NCBI GenBank assembly: GCA_037043455.1
Contig: JAWPHD010001291.1
Location: 186,001 to 250,000, forward strand
Direction of reading: 5' to 3'
Length of the DNA stretch: 64,000 bases
DNA from: Cyrtodaria siliqua
Taxonomy: Eukaryota > Mollusca > Bivalvia > Adapedonta > Hiatellidae
The translations under genes and the position numbers were made by a program. This document shows, piece after piece, positions 11,408 through 21,228 of this stretch. How positions within the stretch are numbered: position 1 is the first letter of the stretch; each line of letters starts with the position of its first letter. Under the pieces are notes generated by a model. It searched no databases and was not told where the DNA came from. It saw only the letters and a list, made by a program, of their open reading frames with translations.

Positions 11408-11800
11408 ATCATTAAGATGATGATGATTTCTAAGGTTTAAAGTCCCTCTACCATATGAGCCCCCAGGAAGAATCCCCCGTTGACTCGGCATTATGTCTGG
11501 ACTATTGTGTGAGTGATTGTGTGTAGAGCTATGTATCTATCTACAGTCTACTTAAAGCAGATATAGTGCTGCCACACTGGAATACCACGCCGTAGTACAT
11601 GATACCCCACCCAGAAACATTATTCTGACACCGGGTTGACCAGACATAGTGCTACCCATTATTTGCTTGTCAGGCATGGGTTACAAGTAACTACTCCATT
11701 TTTAAAGTCTTTGGTATGACTGTCAGGGGACTCGAACCCACGATCTCCCGAATGCAAGGCAGACACTCTAACCACTGCACCACAATGCTTCGGTTATCCA
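11408..11800 (-). mobile_element. Full-length tRNA-derived SINE
   Basis: Minus strand from 11790: gtggtgcagtggttagagtg (A-box-like), then gatcgtgggttcgagtcccc (B-box), a body of about 270 bp, and a 3' end gactttaaaccttagaaatc running into (atc)n at about 11430-11415. The head is a clear tRNA-like promoter, but it lacks a closed acceptor stem, so it is a SINE rather than a tRNA gene. Confidence 0.8.
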
Positions 11801-11811
11801 TCATTAAGATA

Positions 11812-12040
11812 AGCATCTCCCTTTATTAATCCAGCATCATTTTGACTTCAAAACTGCTTGCATATAATTAAAATAAAAAAAATAGAGTTTACATTTATAC
11901 TTCTTATTCTGCCATAGTTTTAAAATATTATATATTATTGGTGCAACATAATCAAGTTAGTAATGTACAAAAACAACTAACGGGACACCGCGAGTTTTTA
12001 AAACATCAAGATTGCCGTGTGTCTCTTTAAAGACACATTT
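11812..12040 (-). mobile_element. MITE family D, copy
   Basis: Minus-strand copy of a dispersed element whose forward consensus starts near ttaaagggacacac, then caatcttga, ttttttaaaactcgcagc, and contains attgcaccaataatatattt and ggattaataaa. Other copies: 16602-17072, 22950-24560 region, 31464-31990, 37190-37500, 52441-52615, 60288-62470. Confidence 0.6.
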
Positions 12041-12219
12041 CCCAACTGAATGTAGTCGTTGAAAAATCATGGATAGCATACTTTTTAACTGCTTACTTCT
12101 CGCTGACTGATTACCGCAGGGACATTATATTGAGGCCCCATCACAGTTTTTATTTTATTTACTATTACCTTAGTTTTTGATATAAAATATATTGCAACTA
12201 AAAACACTAAATTGTTTAT

Positions 12220-13340
12220 TATAGGGGAGCATATAGTCGCCAATTTTTCCGTCCGTGCGTCACACTTTTTGTCCGGAGCATAACTCAAAAAGTATGCTTG
12301 ATTAAAGTTCGTGTGAATGATTAAGACAATGAGACGAAGTGCAGTTCATAGGAACCATAGCTCTAGCTTCACTACTTTAATTATCTCCCTTTTTTGAAAA
12401 ATCTTATCCGGAGCATAATAGAGTTCCGTATGGATTCATTTTGAATAAGGAAGCACTCACACTAAACATTACTTTTTTCGGTGTAACTTTCGGGATGCAT
12501 TCGATAAACAACGTACATGAAATACACGTTTGAAAAAAATTTAAATTTGTTTTTATTTACTGAAAGGTTATGAATGAATGAATATAAATACACTAAAAGG
12601 AAGCAGAACAGGAAATGTTCAAATCTGACCACAGGGTCACTATTTGAACAAACTTGGTAGATGACCATAACCTTAAGGTAAATCCCTATATAAGCCTATG
12701 TTTAATATGTGACCACTGGGGCGGGTCCAAATTTGACCTCAGAGTCACCGTTAGAGGACCATAAGACGATATTACATGCAAAATATCACAGCTCTATATA
12801 TTGAATTTTTGCAGAAGATTTTTTAAGATTTGTTAAATGAAACTGATAAGCCTCATTGCGGGGGCATTTATGACCTCAGGTGCACCATTCGAATAAACAT
12901 ATAATGATGCTTCACATAAACTTGGGGTTGTCCGTGGTCGAGTGGTCTCAGACTTGAAATCACATGTCCCTCACCGCTGTGGGTTCGATTCCCCATGGGG
13001 CCAGGACTGTTTAGTATGTGAGTATCAAGCTATCCAGCTTGCTTGTGGAACGTCAGTGGTTCTACTCAGGTGCGCGCCCTTGCACGAAAAAATGCCCGGT
13101 TTTGCACCTGGGGTCTTCCTCCACCAATAAAAAGCTGAAATGTCGCCAAATTGGTGTAACTATAAAATCCAGTTCAATGAATTCATATAAGATTTGGTTG
13201 AATTCCGACAAGCGGTTTCTGAGAAAAAGTTGTCAGAAGCAAAAGATAACGACTACGACGGACAGACAACGGACGGACGACGGATGAAGAGTGATTCCAA
13301 AACATCACATTGAGCCTTCGGCAGATGACATCGATTTTTG
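12220..13340. mobile_element. Fragments of two Helentron-like elements, the second with a SINE insertion
   Basis: 12222-12520 is a minus-strand 3' part (plus: ggggagcatatagtcgcc, then ccgtccgtgcgtcacac) of the 47335/20760 family. 12590-13340 is a plus-strand copy of the 'gggtccaaatttgacctcag / cagagtcacc' family, ending in an acggacggacgacgg run and a decayed hairpin. The SINE at 12927-13178 splits it. Confidence 0.55.
12927..13178 (+). mobile_element. Full-length tRNA-derived SINE, family S6
   Basis: Head: gtccgtggtcgagtggtctc (A-box-like) and gctgtgggttcgattcccc (B-box). Body: cgtcagtggttctactcagg, then ggggtcttcctccacc. Tail: gtaactataaaatccagttc, then aatgaa. Flanks ttcacataaacttggg (12911-12926) and ttcatataagatttgg (13179-13194) form an imperfect target duplication; joining them restores the host element. 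Related copies: 22556-22690, 29620-29935, 40204-40371, 51850-52036. Confidence 0.85.
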
Positions 13341-13937
13341 AATTTTGAAGCCCCGATGAGTTTCTTGCATTTGAGATTTACTAAAACATGGCAGAGAAGT
13401 AACTGATAATAGAGTATACTGTGCTAAAAATACAAAAACTATTAATTGTTAACACGGGTCTTTTAAGAAAAATCCATCTATACATAGTCGTTTTAACATA
13501 TATACAAGTGCACATAAAATGCAAAACGGTTATAATTTTTACTACATTATTATACACTCTTTATGGGATGGGCCTCATCCTTTGACAAAAAACTAATAAT
13601 CTCAATTTCCTTGCGCAAATGTATTTCTAACAGCGATTTACAGTTACCTATAGAAATTCTCTCCCCCACAAATACAATAGGCTCGAAATGTGTCTTTAAG
13701 GCCCCATACGGAGCTGTACCAAATGTTGCCTCAGTTTGGCCGATATACACATCTTACAATTCCCCATCTGTTCAACATATATCACCGGATTTATGCGGTT
13801 GACTTCATCATACATAACTTGGTGGGATCTAATAAATAATTGCAGGGAACAGATGTTTTTGAACATGCAAATGGAGGAGGGAGCATTGAATTGGATTTTA
13901 CAGTCGCACTAACAATTAAGGTCACAGCTTCAATTGG
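13341..13937. other. Intron without recognised features
   Basis: Overlapping open frames of 66-79 codons occur on both strands at 13550-13802, but they show no known motif or splice context; I do not call them genes. Confidence 0.4.
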
Positions 13938-14224
13938 TTGAGACAAATATGAAGAAACGACTTTAAATACACATGTAGAGACAAATATAAGAAACGACTT
14001 TAAATACACACGTGGAGACAAATATAAGAAATGACTTTAAATACACACGTGGAGACAAATATAAGAAATGACTTTAAATACACATGTGGAGACAAATATA
14101 AGAAATGACTTTAAATACACACGTGGAGACAAATATAAGAAATGACTTTAAATACACACGTGGAGACAAATATAAAATACGACTTAAACCATCATGTGGA
14201 GATAAATATGAGGGAGTGACTTAC
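13938..14224. repeat. 37-bp tandem array abutting the myosin exon 2 donor
   Basis: About seven units of roughly 37 bp run through the start of intron 2 (on the plus strand: gacaaatataagaaatgac, then tttaaatacacacgtgga). On the sense (minus) strand each unit carries a match to the last bases of exon 2, CTCCACATGT or CCACGTGT, followed by gtattt where the true donor has gtaagt. The terminal unit, shortened by about four bases, contains the true exon-intron junction at 14225/14224. The array therefore appears to derive from the donor region. See findings. Confidence 0.9.
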
Positions 14225-14340
14225 ACATGTGGAGGCAGCTCATAGAAGTTGACACCTTTGTAGCTTTTGATAACCTCAGCATTGTAAATGTCCAACTCAT
14301 GGTACGGATTCACCGACACGAGCACTGGCCCTATATATGT
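14225..14340 (-). CDS. Myo1c: Class I myosin, second coding exon (motor domain)
   Basis: A 116-base exon (38 codons plus two bases) follows acceptor ctgttcag and ends at donor gtaagt (14224 downward). It encodes [20 protein letters not shown], then [18 protein letters not shown]. The [15 protein letters not shown] stretch formed across the exon 1-2 join is a signature of the myosin head N-terminal region, and [13 protein letters not shown] across the exon 2-3 join is equally typical. Phase is consistent: exon 1 ends on a codon boundary, and exon 2 leaves GT, completed by G of exon 3 to give Val. The exon 3' end is also the first unit of a tandem array running into intron 2. Confidence 0.92.
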
Positions 14341-14558
14341 CTGAACAGAAATGAAAAAAGATTACTGATACAATTAAGTAAAGGACAAGTGGAAATATTC
14401 GCTTAAATTTAACCCTCAACCCGCTAAGCACGACTATAATAGCCTCTGCGTCCATTGTAACCCAAGATTGTAAACCCAGAGTAACTCGCAATCTGATCAG
14501 GATTTACAATGTCTAGCTGCTGATCAGTTATTTTCCTCAAAACACCCCTTTGTGAATT

Positions 14559-14930
14559 CAAAGAAAGAACTGTCCATTATATTATATATATGTGTAGCAG
14601 GTTAAGGGTTAACAACAAGTAGTGATATAATACACAACAAGTCAATGATCTCTTAAAATATGAATAGTGCATGACCATAACTCTTTCTCACTCTATAGTG
14701 TTTTCTTTCTTACTCATTTTGTTATTTAAAAAAGAGCACCGCCTAGTTGGCAAGGTTAAAGTCCAGGTTAAACTTTTTTCAAAGAGAAATTATTAAAACT
14801 TAGGAATCAGAGAGTTATGGACCTTTATCAGATGTATTCATGCTGAAGATGTTATCAGAGAAATGATTAAAACTTAGGAATCAGAGAGTTATGGACCTTT
14901 ATCAGATGTATTCATGCTGAAGATGTTATC
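14559..14930. repeat. Repeat family F, uninterrupted copy (empty site) with internal duplication
   Basis: Matches 18416-20133 along its length: aaagaaagaactgtccatta, then ggttaagggttaacaac, then tcaatgatctct, then ggcaaggttaaa and tcagagagttatggacc. It lacks the 1.3-kb hAT-like insertion of that copy. A stretch of about 77 bp (aacttaggaatcagagagtt onward) is tandemly doubled at about 14794-14930. Confidence 0.8.
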
Positions 14931-14987
14931 AAAGTTCCACGACATCATACATTCCTATGAGAATATAAAAAATATATCTTCACTTAC

Positions 14988-15205
14988 ATATATCAGATCT
15001 TCACGAAACCTTTTCTGCAGATTGTCCAGAAATGCTGCGGGGTTTGTATAATCCTCCAGCAGCACAAAATCCTGCACCCCTATGTGGTCCCTTTTGTGGA
15101 GTTGGTCCTCCATGACTGGTCAGTTGGGTATTTAATGTACTGTGTCTTCAGTATGATGACTAAGGTGAAGGAGACTTAATATGCTAACTGTGTCTTCATG
15201 TCAGC
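14988..15205 (-). CDS. Myo1c: Class I myosin (myosin-Ic/Myo61F type), first coding exon with start codon
   Basis: Coding part is 15113 down to 14988: 42 codons beginning [20 protein letters not shown] and ending in FREDLIY. This matches the usual start of myosin-Ic motor domains (a short acidic/basic leader, then GVQDFVLLE). The exon ends at a clean donor, gtaagt, from 14987 downward. The start is chosen because the leader length equals that of the family and no in-frame extension is needed. Upstream, a pyrimidine-rich acceptor (ttactttcag, ending at 15206) suggests the exon begins at 15205 with a 92-base 5' UTR, so further non-coding or alternative first exons probably lie upstream. The protein is a single-headed, actin-based, membrane-linked motor; this exon is the N-terminal edge of the motor head. 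Splice sites are inferred from sequence only. Confidence 0.9.
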
Positions 15206-15317
15206 CTGAAAGTAACAGAGATATTTCTATATCATTCATATGTTCATATTGGTGATATAGAACTGTTACATTTGTGAAGGGGTCTTGGAAAAATTTGAAA
15301 ACTAGGATGTCTTCATA

Positions 15318-15740
15318 ATTTGACTGACTCTCATCTCTATGAAATAATTTTGACTGGATCTCATCTCTATGAACAAACTTTGACTGGCTCCCATCTCTAT
15401 GAACAAACTTTGACTGGCTCCCCTCTCTTTGAACTAATTTCGACTGGATCTCATGTCAGTGAACAAACCTTGACTAGCTCCCCTCTCTATGAACTAATTT
15501 TGACTGGATCTCATCTCTATGAACAAACTTTTTTGTCTGGTTCCCGTCTCTATGAACAAACTTTGACTGGTTATTCTCTCTAAGAACAAACTGTCAGGCT
15601 CCCCTCTCTATGAACAAACTTTGACTGGCTCCCCTCTCTATGAATCTTTGACTGGCTCTCGTCTCTATGAACAATATTTGACTGGCTCTAGTGGCTATGA
15701 ACAAACATGACTGGCTCCCATCTCTATGAACAAACCCCCT
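15318..15740. repeat. 30-bp tandem array upstream of myosin exon 1
   Basis: About fourteen units of roughly 30 bp (tttgactggctcccctctct, then atgaacaaac). Because the unit is a multiple of three, a plus-strand frame at 15320-15583 stays open and reads a ten-residue repeat (TLTGSHLYEQ). No promoter, splice or homology support makes it a gene. Confidence 0.9.
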
Positions 15741-15906
15741 TCTGCCACTATGGAATAACAATTAAGGAAATTAACGAAGAGTTCCGGTTCCACTTGTTTT
15801 GTTTGTATGGCGTAACGTCGTCTTGGCGTTCTCGTACAAACTGGTGTAAAAAGGCGTGAATCATTAGAAATATTAATAAAATATTATTTTAAATTATGTA
15901 ATATAT

Positions 15907-16064
15907 AGTTTAATAACCAGTGTTTTTGAGATACTGAAAATATCTCACTCGGTAGAGAAATGGCCCCATATAAGAACTGGTGCTCCGCACTTGTTCTTAT
16001 ATCGGGGCCATTTCTCTACCTCGTAAGATATTTCCCGTATCTCAAAAACACTGGTTATTAAACT
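15907..16064. mobile_element. Fold-back MITE (long hairpin)
   Basis: Left arm agtttaataaccagtgtttt onward pairs with the right arm ending at 16064 over about 75 bases per arm with few mismatches and a loop of only a few bases near 15986. The hairpin contains ggtagagaaatggcccc and its complement. No coding. Confidence 0.85.
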
Positions 16065-16392
16065 CTATGTTACAACTATTCCTATTTGAATCGCATACCC
16101 ATGATTGATTCTTTTTCTTGCATACACAACTTTGACAACTCCAACTATCAACATTTATTTTGTTTTATTTTCTTTTATTTACACAATGACCTCATCAAAA
16201 CTATTGATGTTATCAGTATCATTGATCAGTGAAGACGGATATCCTGATCTGGTATGCAAGAAAAATAGAACACATATGAATAAATACATCACTGACTTAC
16301 CTGGAGCTAGTCATGTATTTGTTTACATTCTTTGCATATTTAGTAATTCATGCTTTAATATATCTTCCCTTGTCATGTTGACATCATGTGTT

Positions 16393-16601
16393 TAAAGGGA
16401 CACATATCAATTTTGAAATATTTTATTAATCCAGTACCCGACTTTGAACCTATCCCCCCCACCACCCATCACCCCATTTAAATGACACAAGGGCATTGTG
16501 TTTTACAGAAAGGGGCATTTATATGAGGCCATACATTTTTTAAGTGAGTGGAGGAGAAAAGGGGCAGTATTTAAAAATATCGTAAACAAATATGGATTTT
16601 T
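16393..16601. other. MITE family D end fragment and low-complexity DNA
   Basis: 16393-16440 (tttaaagggacacatatcaa, then attaatccag) is a collapsed family D fragment. C-rich and T-rich tracts follow. Confidence 0.4.
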
Positions 16602-17072
16602 TTTTTTTAAATTACCTTACTGAAATATTCTACCATAGTTTGTCATATATTATTAGTGCAATATAAATTAGTGCAATATAAATTAATCAACATTTAGTAA
16701 TAATAATTTTGCAAAAACAATTTGCTCTGAAATATTCAAATAAATGTTAATATTTATCTGTAAATATACTGAGGGAAAAAAGTTTAGCAAGTTTTTGTTG
16801 CACCCTGGAATTAATACATTTTTGGTTGTAAAATCAAGAAACTACTGCCATAGAGACACAATGTTTTATTAAACACTCATCAATAACAGTCGAACATCTC
16901 AATGACGTAACGAATAAATGAACATAGGGGTTAAGCACGTAAAGTCCCAAAATGTCAGTATATCTTGTATGCAGTATTATTTCATCTAAACAACTTGCTA
17001 AACTTTTTTCCCTCAGTATATGTAACTTTTGCAGAAAAGTCAAAAATCAAGATAGTAGTGTGTCCCTTTAAC
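16602..17072 (-). mobile_element. MITE family D copy, interrupted
   Basis: Minus-strand copy: attctaccatagtttgtcat, ttagtgcaatataaattaa on the left side, and aaatcaagatagtagtgtgt, ccctttaa at the right end. Split by the 252-bp MITE at 16767-17018. Confidence 0.65.
16767..17018. mobile_element. Tc1/mariner-type MITE, 252 bp
   Basis: Perfect inverted ends TACTGAGGGAAAAAAGTTTA (continuing GCAAGTT) flanked by TA on both sides (16765-16766 and 17019-17020). TA target duplication and short length fit a mariner-derived MITE. It lies inside an older family D element. A 69-codon open frame within it is not meaningful. Confidence 0.88.
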
Positions 17073-17231
17073 GTGAGGTGATATTTTACTATGTATAAGG
17101 CAAATACATGCAGTCAACTGTTCAAACAGAATCTGAAATCAGCATGCAGTGTGGGTGAGAGAGCATCAGCATTTATATCTATACTGTATTATCTATTATT
17201 TCCCAAACCCTCAACCTCCACTCCCCAACAG

Positions 17232-17824
17232 CAGTGTTCATTTTGAATATTTTGGGAATGGAAACCCTTACAACTGGAAAATTTGAGTTGAAAACCTCTC
17301 AATTTGGAAAAAAACAATATATTTCTTTATTTAAACCCCCAGCGTATGATAGAAGCTACCACCACAATGTATACACTGCAGTCAGTTAGTATTTCGTCCG
17401 ATTTATTTCAAGATATGGGTTTCAGCATTCTGACCAATCACTAATCTTATTTTTACAGGTACAGCTATTAATAGATGCACCAAAATTCAAAATTTGACAG
17501 TTAGGAAAAGTTTTGTTCTAGAATTAATTAAAGTATAAAAAATAAATACATTATATAATTATATTTTGATATATCTGTATAGAGTAATGTTAAGTGTATT
17601 TCCATGCCAAATTGTATGGAATTATTTATAAATTTGTGATTAAACCTCTCCGAGAAGCATAATGTATAAATGATCAGAAAAGTTTCTCTGGACCCATTTT
17701 GGTTTTTTACTCAACCTGGCCTTTAACTGGGATTTTTTTCATTTAAATTGGAGAAAAAATTTCCTTTTTGCCAATGGCAATGGAGATGAATTTTACCCCC
17801 AAAAACGGTCAAAAATGAACACTG
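17232..17824. mobile_element. hAT-like non-autonomous element (593 bp)
   Basis: Ends CAGTGTTCATTTTGAA and, as reverse complement, CAGTGTTCATTTTTGA. Flanking 8-mers match only about half (cccaacag / actaaaac), so the duplication is decayed or the edge is off. No transposase. Confidence 0.6.
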
Positions 17825-18124
17825 ACTAAAACACTCCGAAAATTTGGAAAATGCAGCGCCCCCTGTGGGCAGCAAACGGAGATGACACGGTATCCAGGAT
17901 AAGTACAAGTATCCTCCTACTGATGTACAGGAAAGCACTTTCAAATATCACTCATAAAGATGGTCCGACAAGATAAACATAGCCCAAAACAAACAAGCCT
18001 CTTGTATCAAGGACAGAACATTTATAACAGTATAGTATTGAAGTGTTTGGACATGGCAGGGGTGGATTCGAGAGTTTTGTAAGGGGGTCTGAAGAGAGCT
18101 TTTGAAATGAATGTTGATAATTTT

Positions 18125-18275
18125 TCAGACAGCAACCTCAGAGGGAGATGAAATGAAGGATGAAACTTCTCATGAGACACTCCCTCACCGGGGCTCGAGC
18201 TCTTCTCGAACGGAGGTCTGCAGTTCTGAAGCACAATTAAGGCTTTAATCACTGAGCTACTGAGGCCACTGGGAA
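18125..18275 (-). mobile_element. SINE-like copy, family C
   Basis: Contains cagcaacctcagagggagat, ccggggctcgagctcttctc (reverse B-box-like) and tttaatcactgagctactga (reverse A-box-like). Roughly 150 bp. Confidence 0.55.
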
Positions 18276-18439
18276 ACAGTCAATTTATAATGTTACGAGA
18301 CAGAATCACATGCTTATGTTTATCATGTGCACGCATGTATATAGACGCATGCTTATGTATATCACGAGCATGTTTATAGCACAAATCAAAAACTGAACGA
18401 CTTTCTTTGCATTAATCAAAGAAAGAACTGTCCATTATA

Positions 18440-19758
18440 CAGTGCTCACGCTACCATACGCCATGGTCGCCATTTGCGATTATTTTATAATACTGTCGAT
18501 TATTTTAAAGAAATGTCGACAAGAAATGGCGATTATTTTATTTTAATATTTTTTTTTTTTTTTTTTTTATAATTTTTTCGTATAATTGTCTGTTTGACAC
18601 CCCAAGTAATAAATGACCGCAATAAACATTACATCATCCGTTCACGCCCCCTGTGATGTCGCCACGCGCTTATCAATTATCGCTTGCAAAAGTTGTTAAT
18701 TCCCTTAATTGGCACTTCGTTGTGGGATATCTTCATTGTTGAAAAAAAGTCTGCCTATGTTACCCATTGTAAAACTGACTACCAGAAGATCAGGCCATAA
18801 TTATCCAGATGACCCTAATAAACATCCTCTAATCCCTCTCATTCCCCAGGTCACCCGTGAAGTCGTTAGCCAATTAGTGCTGTTAATTTGCTAATTGCAT
18901 ATCACACCTAATTACACACAGCTGGTGTTGTGACAGCCATTGAAAGATCAAATTATAAATGCAGCCAATCAGAATTTTTCTTGTTTATTGTTCAGTACTA
19001 TCAACCAATCAATGAATCCTTTGCAAGTTCTACTTTCAGTTTGAAAAGATCGTGTCATGTGACTGATCATGTGACAATTTTATCTTTGTTTTCCTTTAGT
19101 TACCTTTCAATTAAAATTAGTCAAACTTTAGTGATTGAATTATTGTTAAAATATTGCTATTGATAAAAAGAAGCTCAATTTTGTAATTCAAAAATCTTTT
19201 TTAATTGCACAAAAGAAGGTCACGTGACCAAAACAGACTTTCAAAATGGCGGTCGACAGATTTTAAATATATAAACAAACACGTTTTTTGCTGCTGGTAA
19301 GTGTTTTACAGGTAATAAAACATTGTGCGTGAATTGATTCATGTGTTGAAAGAAATTGTCTCAAACTACACACAATTTGCAGCAGGAGTACTCCCTAAAT
19401 ATAAGGTTTTACAATTTAATTATAAGAAACGTGTCCCATTCAGAGTCAATTTTTTTAGCCGATTACTTTTTTAACTACCGGTAAGTCACTGTAACATAGA
19501 CATTCCCTAATTTTAATAATAAAATATAAAATAATTATTGAAATGAAAGAAGTAAATCATGTTGTGGTCTAGTTGTTATATTATATAGAAAATAGGTTGC
19601 CTAGAGGTTGGGTGGGGAAGAGTATAGAAACAATTTGACATGAGCTAAGGAGGTCCATGTTGCGACTGATCTAATTTTCTTACGAAGTAAAGTTGGCTAT
19701 TATTTTCTTAACTAAAAAATGTGTGGCTATTAATTTAAAATGGCCAGTGTGAGCACTG
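18440..19758. mobile_element. hAT-like non-autonomous element (1,319 bp)
   Basis: Ends CAGTGCTCACGCTACCAT and, reversed, CAGTGCTCACACTGGCCAT, flanked by ATTATA at 18434-18439 and 19759-19764. The interior contains gattatttta-type subterminal repeats and a long T-run (18547-18568), but no transposase frame. The paralogous empty site near 14575 supports the boundaries. A 6-bp duplication is unusual for hAT but recorded, as I recall, for a hAT6 group. Confidence 0.85.
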
Positions 19759-19786
19759 ATTATATGTATGTAGCGTGTTAAGGGTT

Positions 19787-19920
19787 AACAACAAGCAGTG
19801 ATATAATACATAATACACCACACAAGCAGTGATATAATACATAATACACCACACAAGCAGTGATATAATACATAATACACCACACAAGCAGTGATATAAT
19901 ACATAATACACCACAAGTCA
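19787..19920. repeat. 31-bp tandem array, four to five units
   Basis: Unit agcagtgatataatacataa then tacaccacaca. The paralogue at 14610 has a single, shorter unit, so this is a local expansion. Confidence 0.88.
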
Positions 19921-20131
19921 ATGATCTCTTTAAATATGAAAATAGTGCACGACCATAAATCTTTTTCAATCTATAGTGTTTTCTTTCTTAATCATTTTGT
20001 TATTTAAAACAAGAGCAGCTCCTAGCAGGGCATGCCTGCCCTGCCGTTGGCAAGGTTAAATTCCAGGTTAAACCTTTTTCAAAGGGAAATCAGAGAGTTA
20101 TGGACCTTTATCAGATGTATTCATTCATAAC

Positions 20132-20735
20132 AAATTGAATTGAATTGGGGTTTTAAGGCGCACCAACACATGAAGGTTATATGGCGCCTAACAGGAATGA
20201 ACATGCCAGGCTCATCCTACATGTACATCGAGATAAATATTGAGAATGGGCCTAGAACCTTCTCACCTGCAGAACTGCAGAGTTGCTGCAAATTCTATTG
20301 TAGACACTCCATTTACTTTACGCTGGAGCCACGTTTATTGTTTTTCTGCCACTGCTCTAGTGATTTAAGCGAGATGGCACCTGAAACAATGCAGGGGTCA
20401 TGATGAAGACCTTTAATGAGCATGAACAAAAAATGATAAAATGAACATGAATTTGGGTGGGGGGGTGGGGGGGGGGGGGGCTTCTACCCCTCTGCCTACC
20501 CCTGCAATGGGATCTGCAGTGGTTAAGCACACCTACACAAAAAGGATTTATGGTGCAAACATGAATGAACAGTCATAGCCCACCCTTTATTTATAATAAT
20601 ATAAAATGCAAAATGGGCCTATAACCTTCTCACCTGCAGAGTTGTTGCAAAGTCTGACGTACACTGGTGCCATGACCTATTGTTTTCAGCCACCACTTAA
20701 TTAAGTGTCACATGAACAACACAGGCCTTGATTTA
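20132..20735 (-). mobile_element. SINE-type family A, one copy plus a degraded second copy
   Basis: 20132-20528 begins ttgaattgaattggggtttt then aaggcgcaccaacacatg (a reversed 3' tail) and continues through cctagaaccttctcacctgc, gcaggggtcatgatgaagac and a G-run. 20528-20735 is a degraded repeat of the same sequence without the tail. No tRNA-like head was recognised, so the class is uncertain. Other copies: 23219-23550, 24071-24466, 32017-32400, about 26785-26920 (plus, degraded). Confidence 0.6.
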
Positions 20736-20759
20736 AGGTTCAAATATAGACAGATCTAT

Positions 20760-21228
20760 TAAAAAAACAAGAAAATCGGTAGAACGTATCCTGAACTTAT
20801 CATATGCCTTGTATCAGACAGCAGTTTTCAATTTGCAGTCCCGTAAGTAGTTTTGAAGTTATGGTCCGAACAAGAATTTCAAGTATAAAATTACAAAGGG
20901 AAATAACTCTTAAGTTGAATGATCTCGATCCCCGAAATGTATCCTCAACTTATCATAATATGGCCTTGCATCACCCAGCAGTTTTCAATATTTGCAGTCC
21001 CATAAGTAGTTTTGAAGTTTGGCTCCGGACAAGAATTTCAAGTATAAATGAATGAAGACAGAGTTATGGTTCTTGCACTCTGCACTTCCTCTCATTGCAC
21101 TCTGTCGATGTTTCAAGTTTCTTTTGATATCATTCAATACTTTTTGAGTTATGCTCTGGACAAAAGTGTGACGGACGGACAAAGCAGCGACTATATGCTC
21201 CCCCGAAACTTTCGGGCAGCATAAAATA
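20760..21228 (+). mobile_element. Helentron-like element, '12222/47335' family
   Basis: Two units with ttcaagtataaaattacaaa, gggaaataactctt and cttgcactctgcacttcctc, then gtgtgacggacggac and a hairpin at about 21193-21226 (arms ATGCTCCCCCGAAA / TTTCGGGCAGCAT), then an A-rich end. Confidence 0.65.

Larger units (their letters stand above)
18416..20131. repeat. Repeat family F, copy carrying a hAT-like insertion
   Basis: Left part 18416-18439 and right part 19759-20131 align with the uninterrupted copy at 14559-14930. It differs also by a 31-bp tandem expansion (19787-19920) and a 25-bp palindromic insertion around 20024-20045 (cctagcagggcatgcctgcc). Confidence 0.8.

Noticed and set aside
11340..11795. 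tRNA genes
   Set aside because: A- and B-box-like sequences are present, but acceptor stems do not close and bodies of several hundred bases follow; these are SINE heads. The same holds for 12930-12995, 29765-29800 and 36608-36630.
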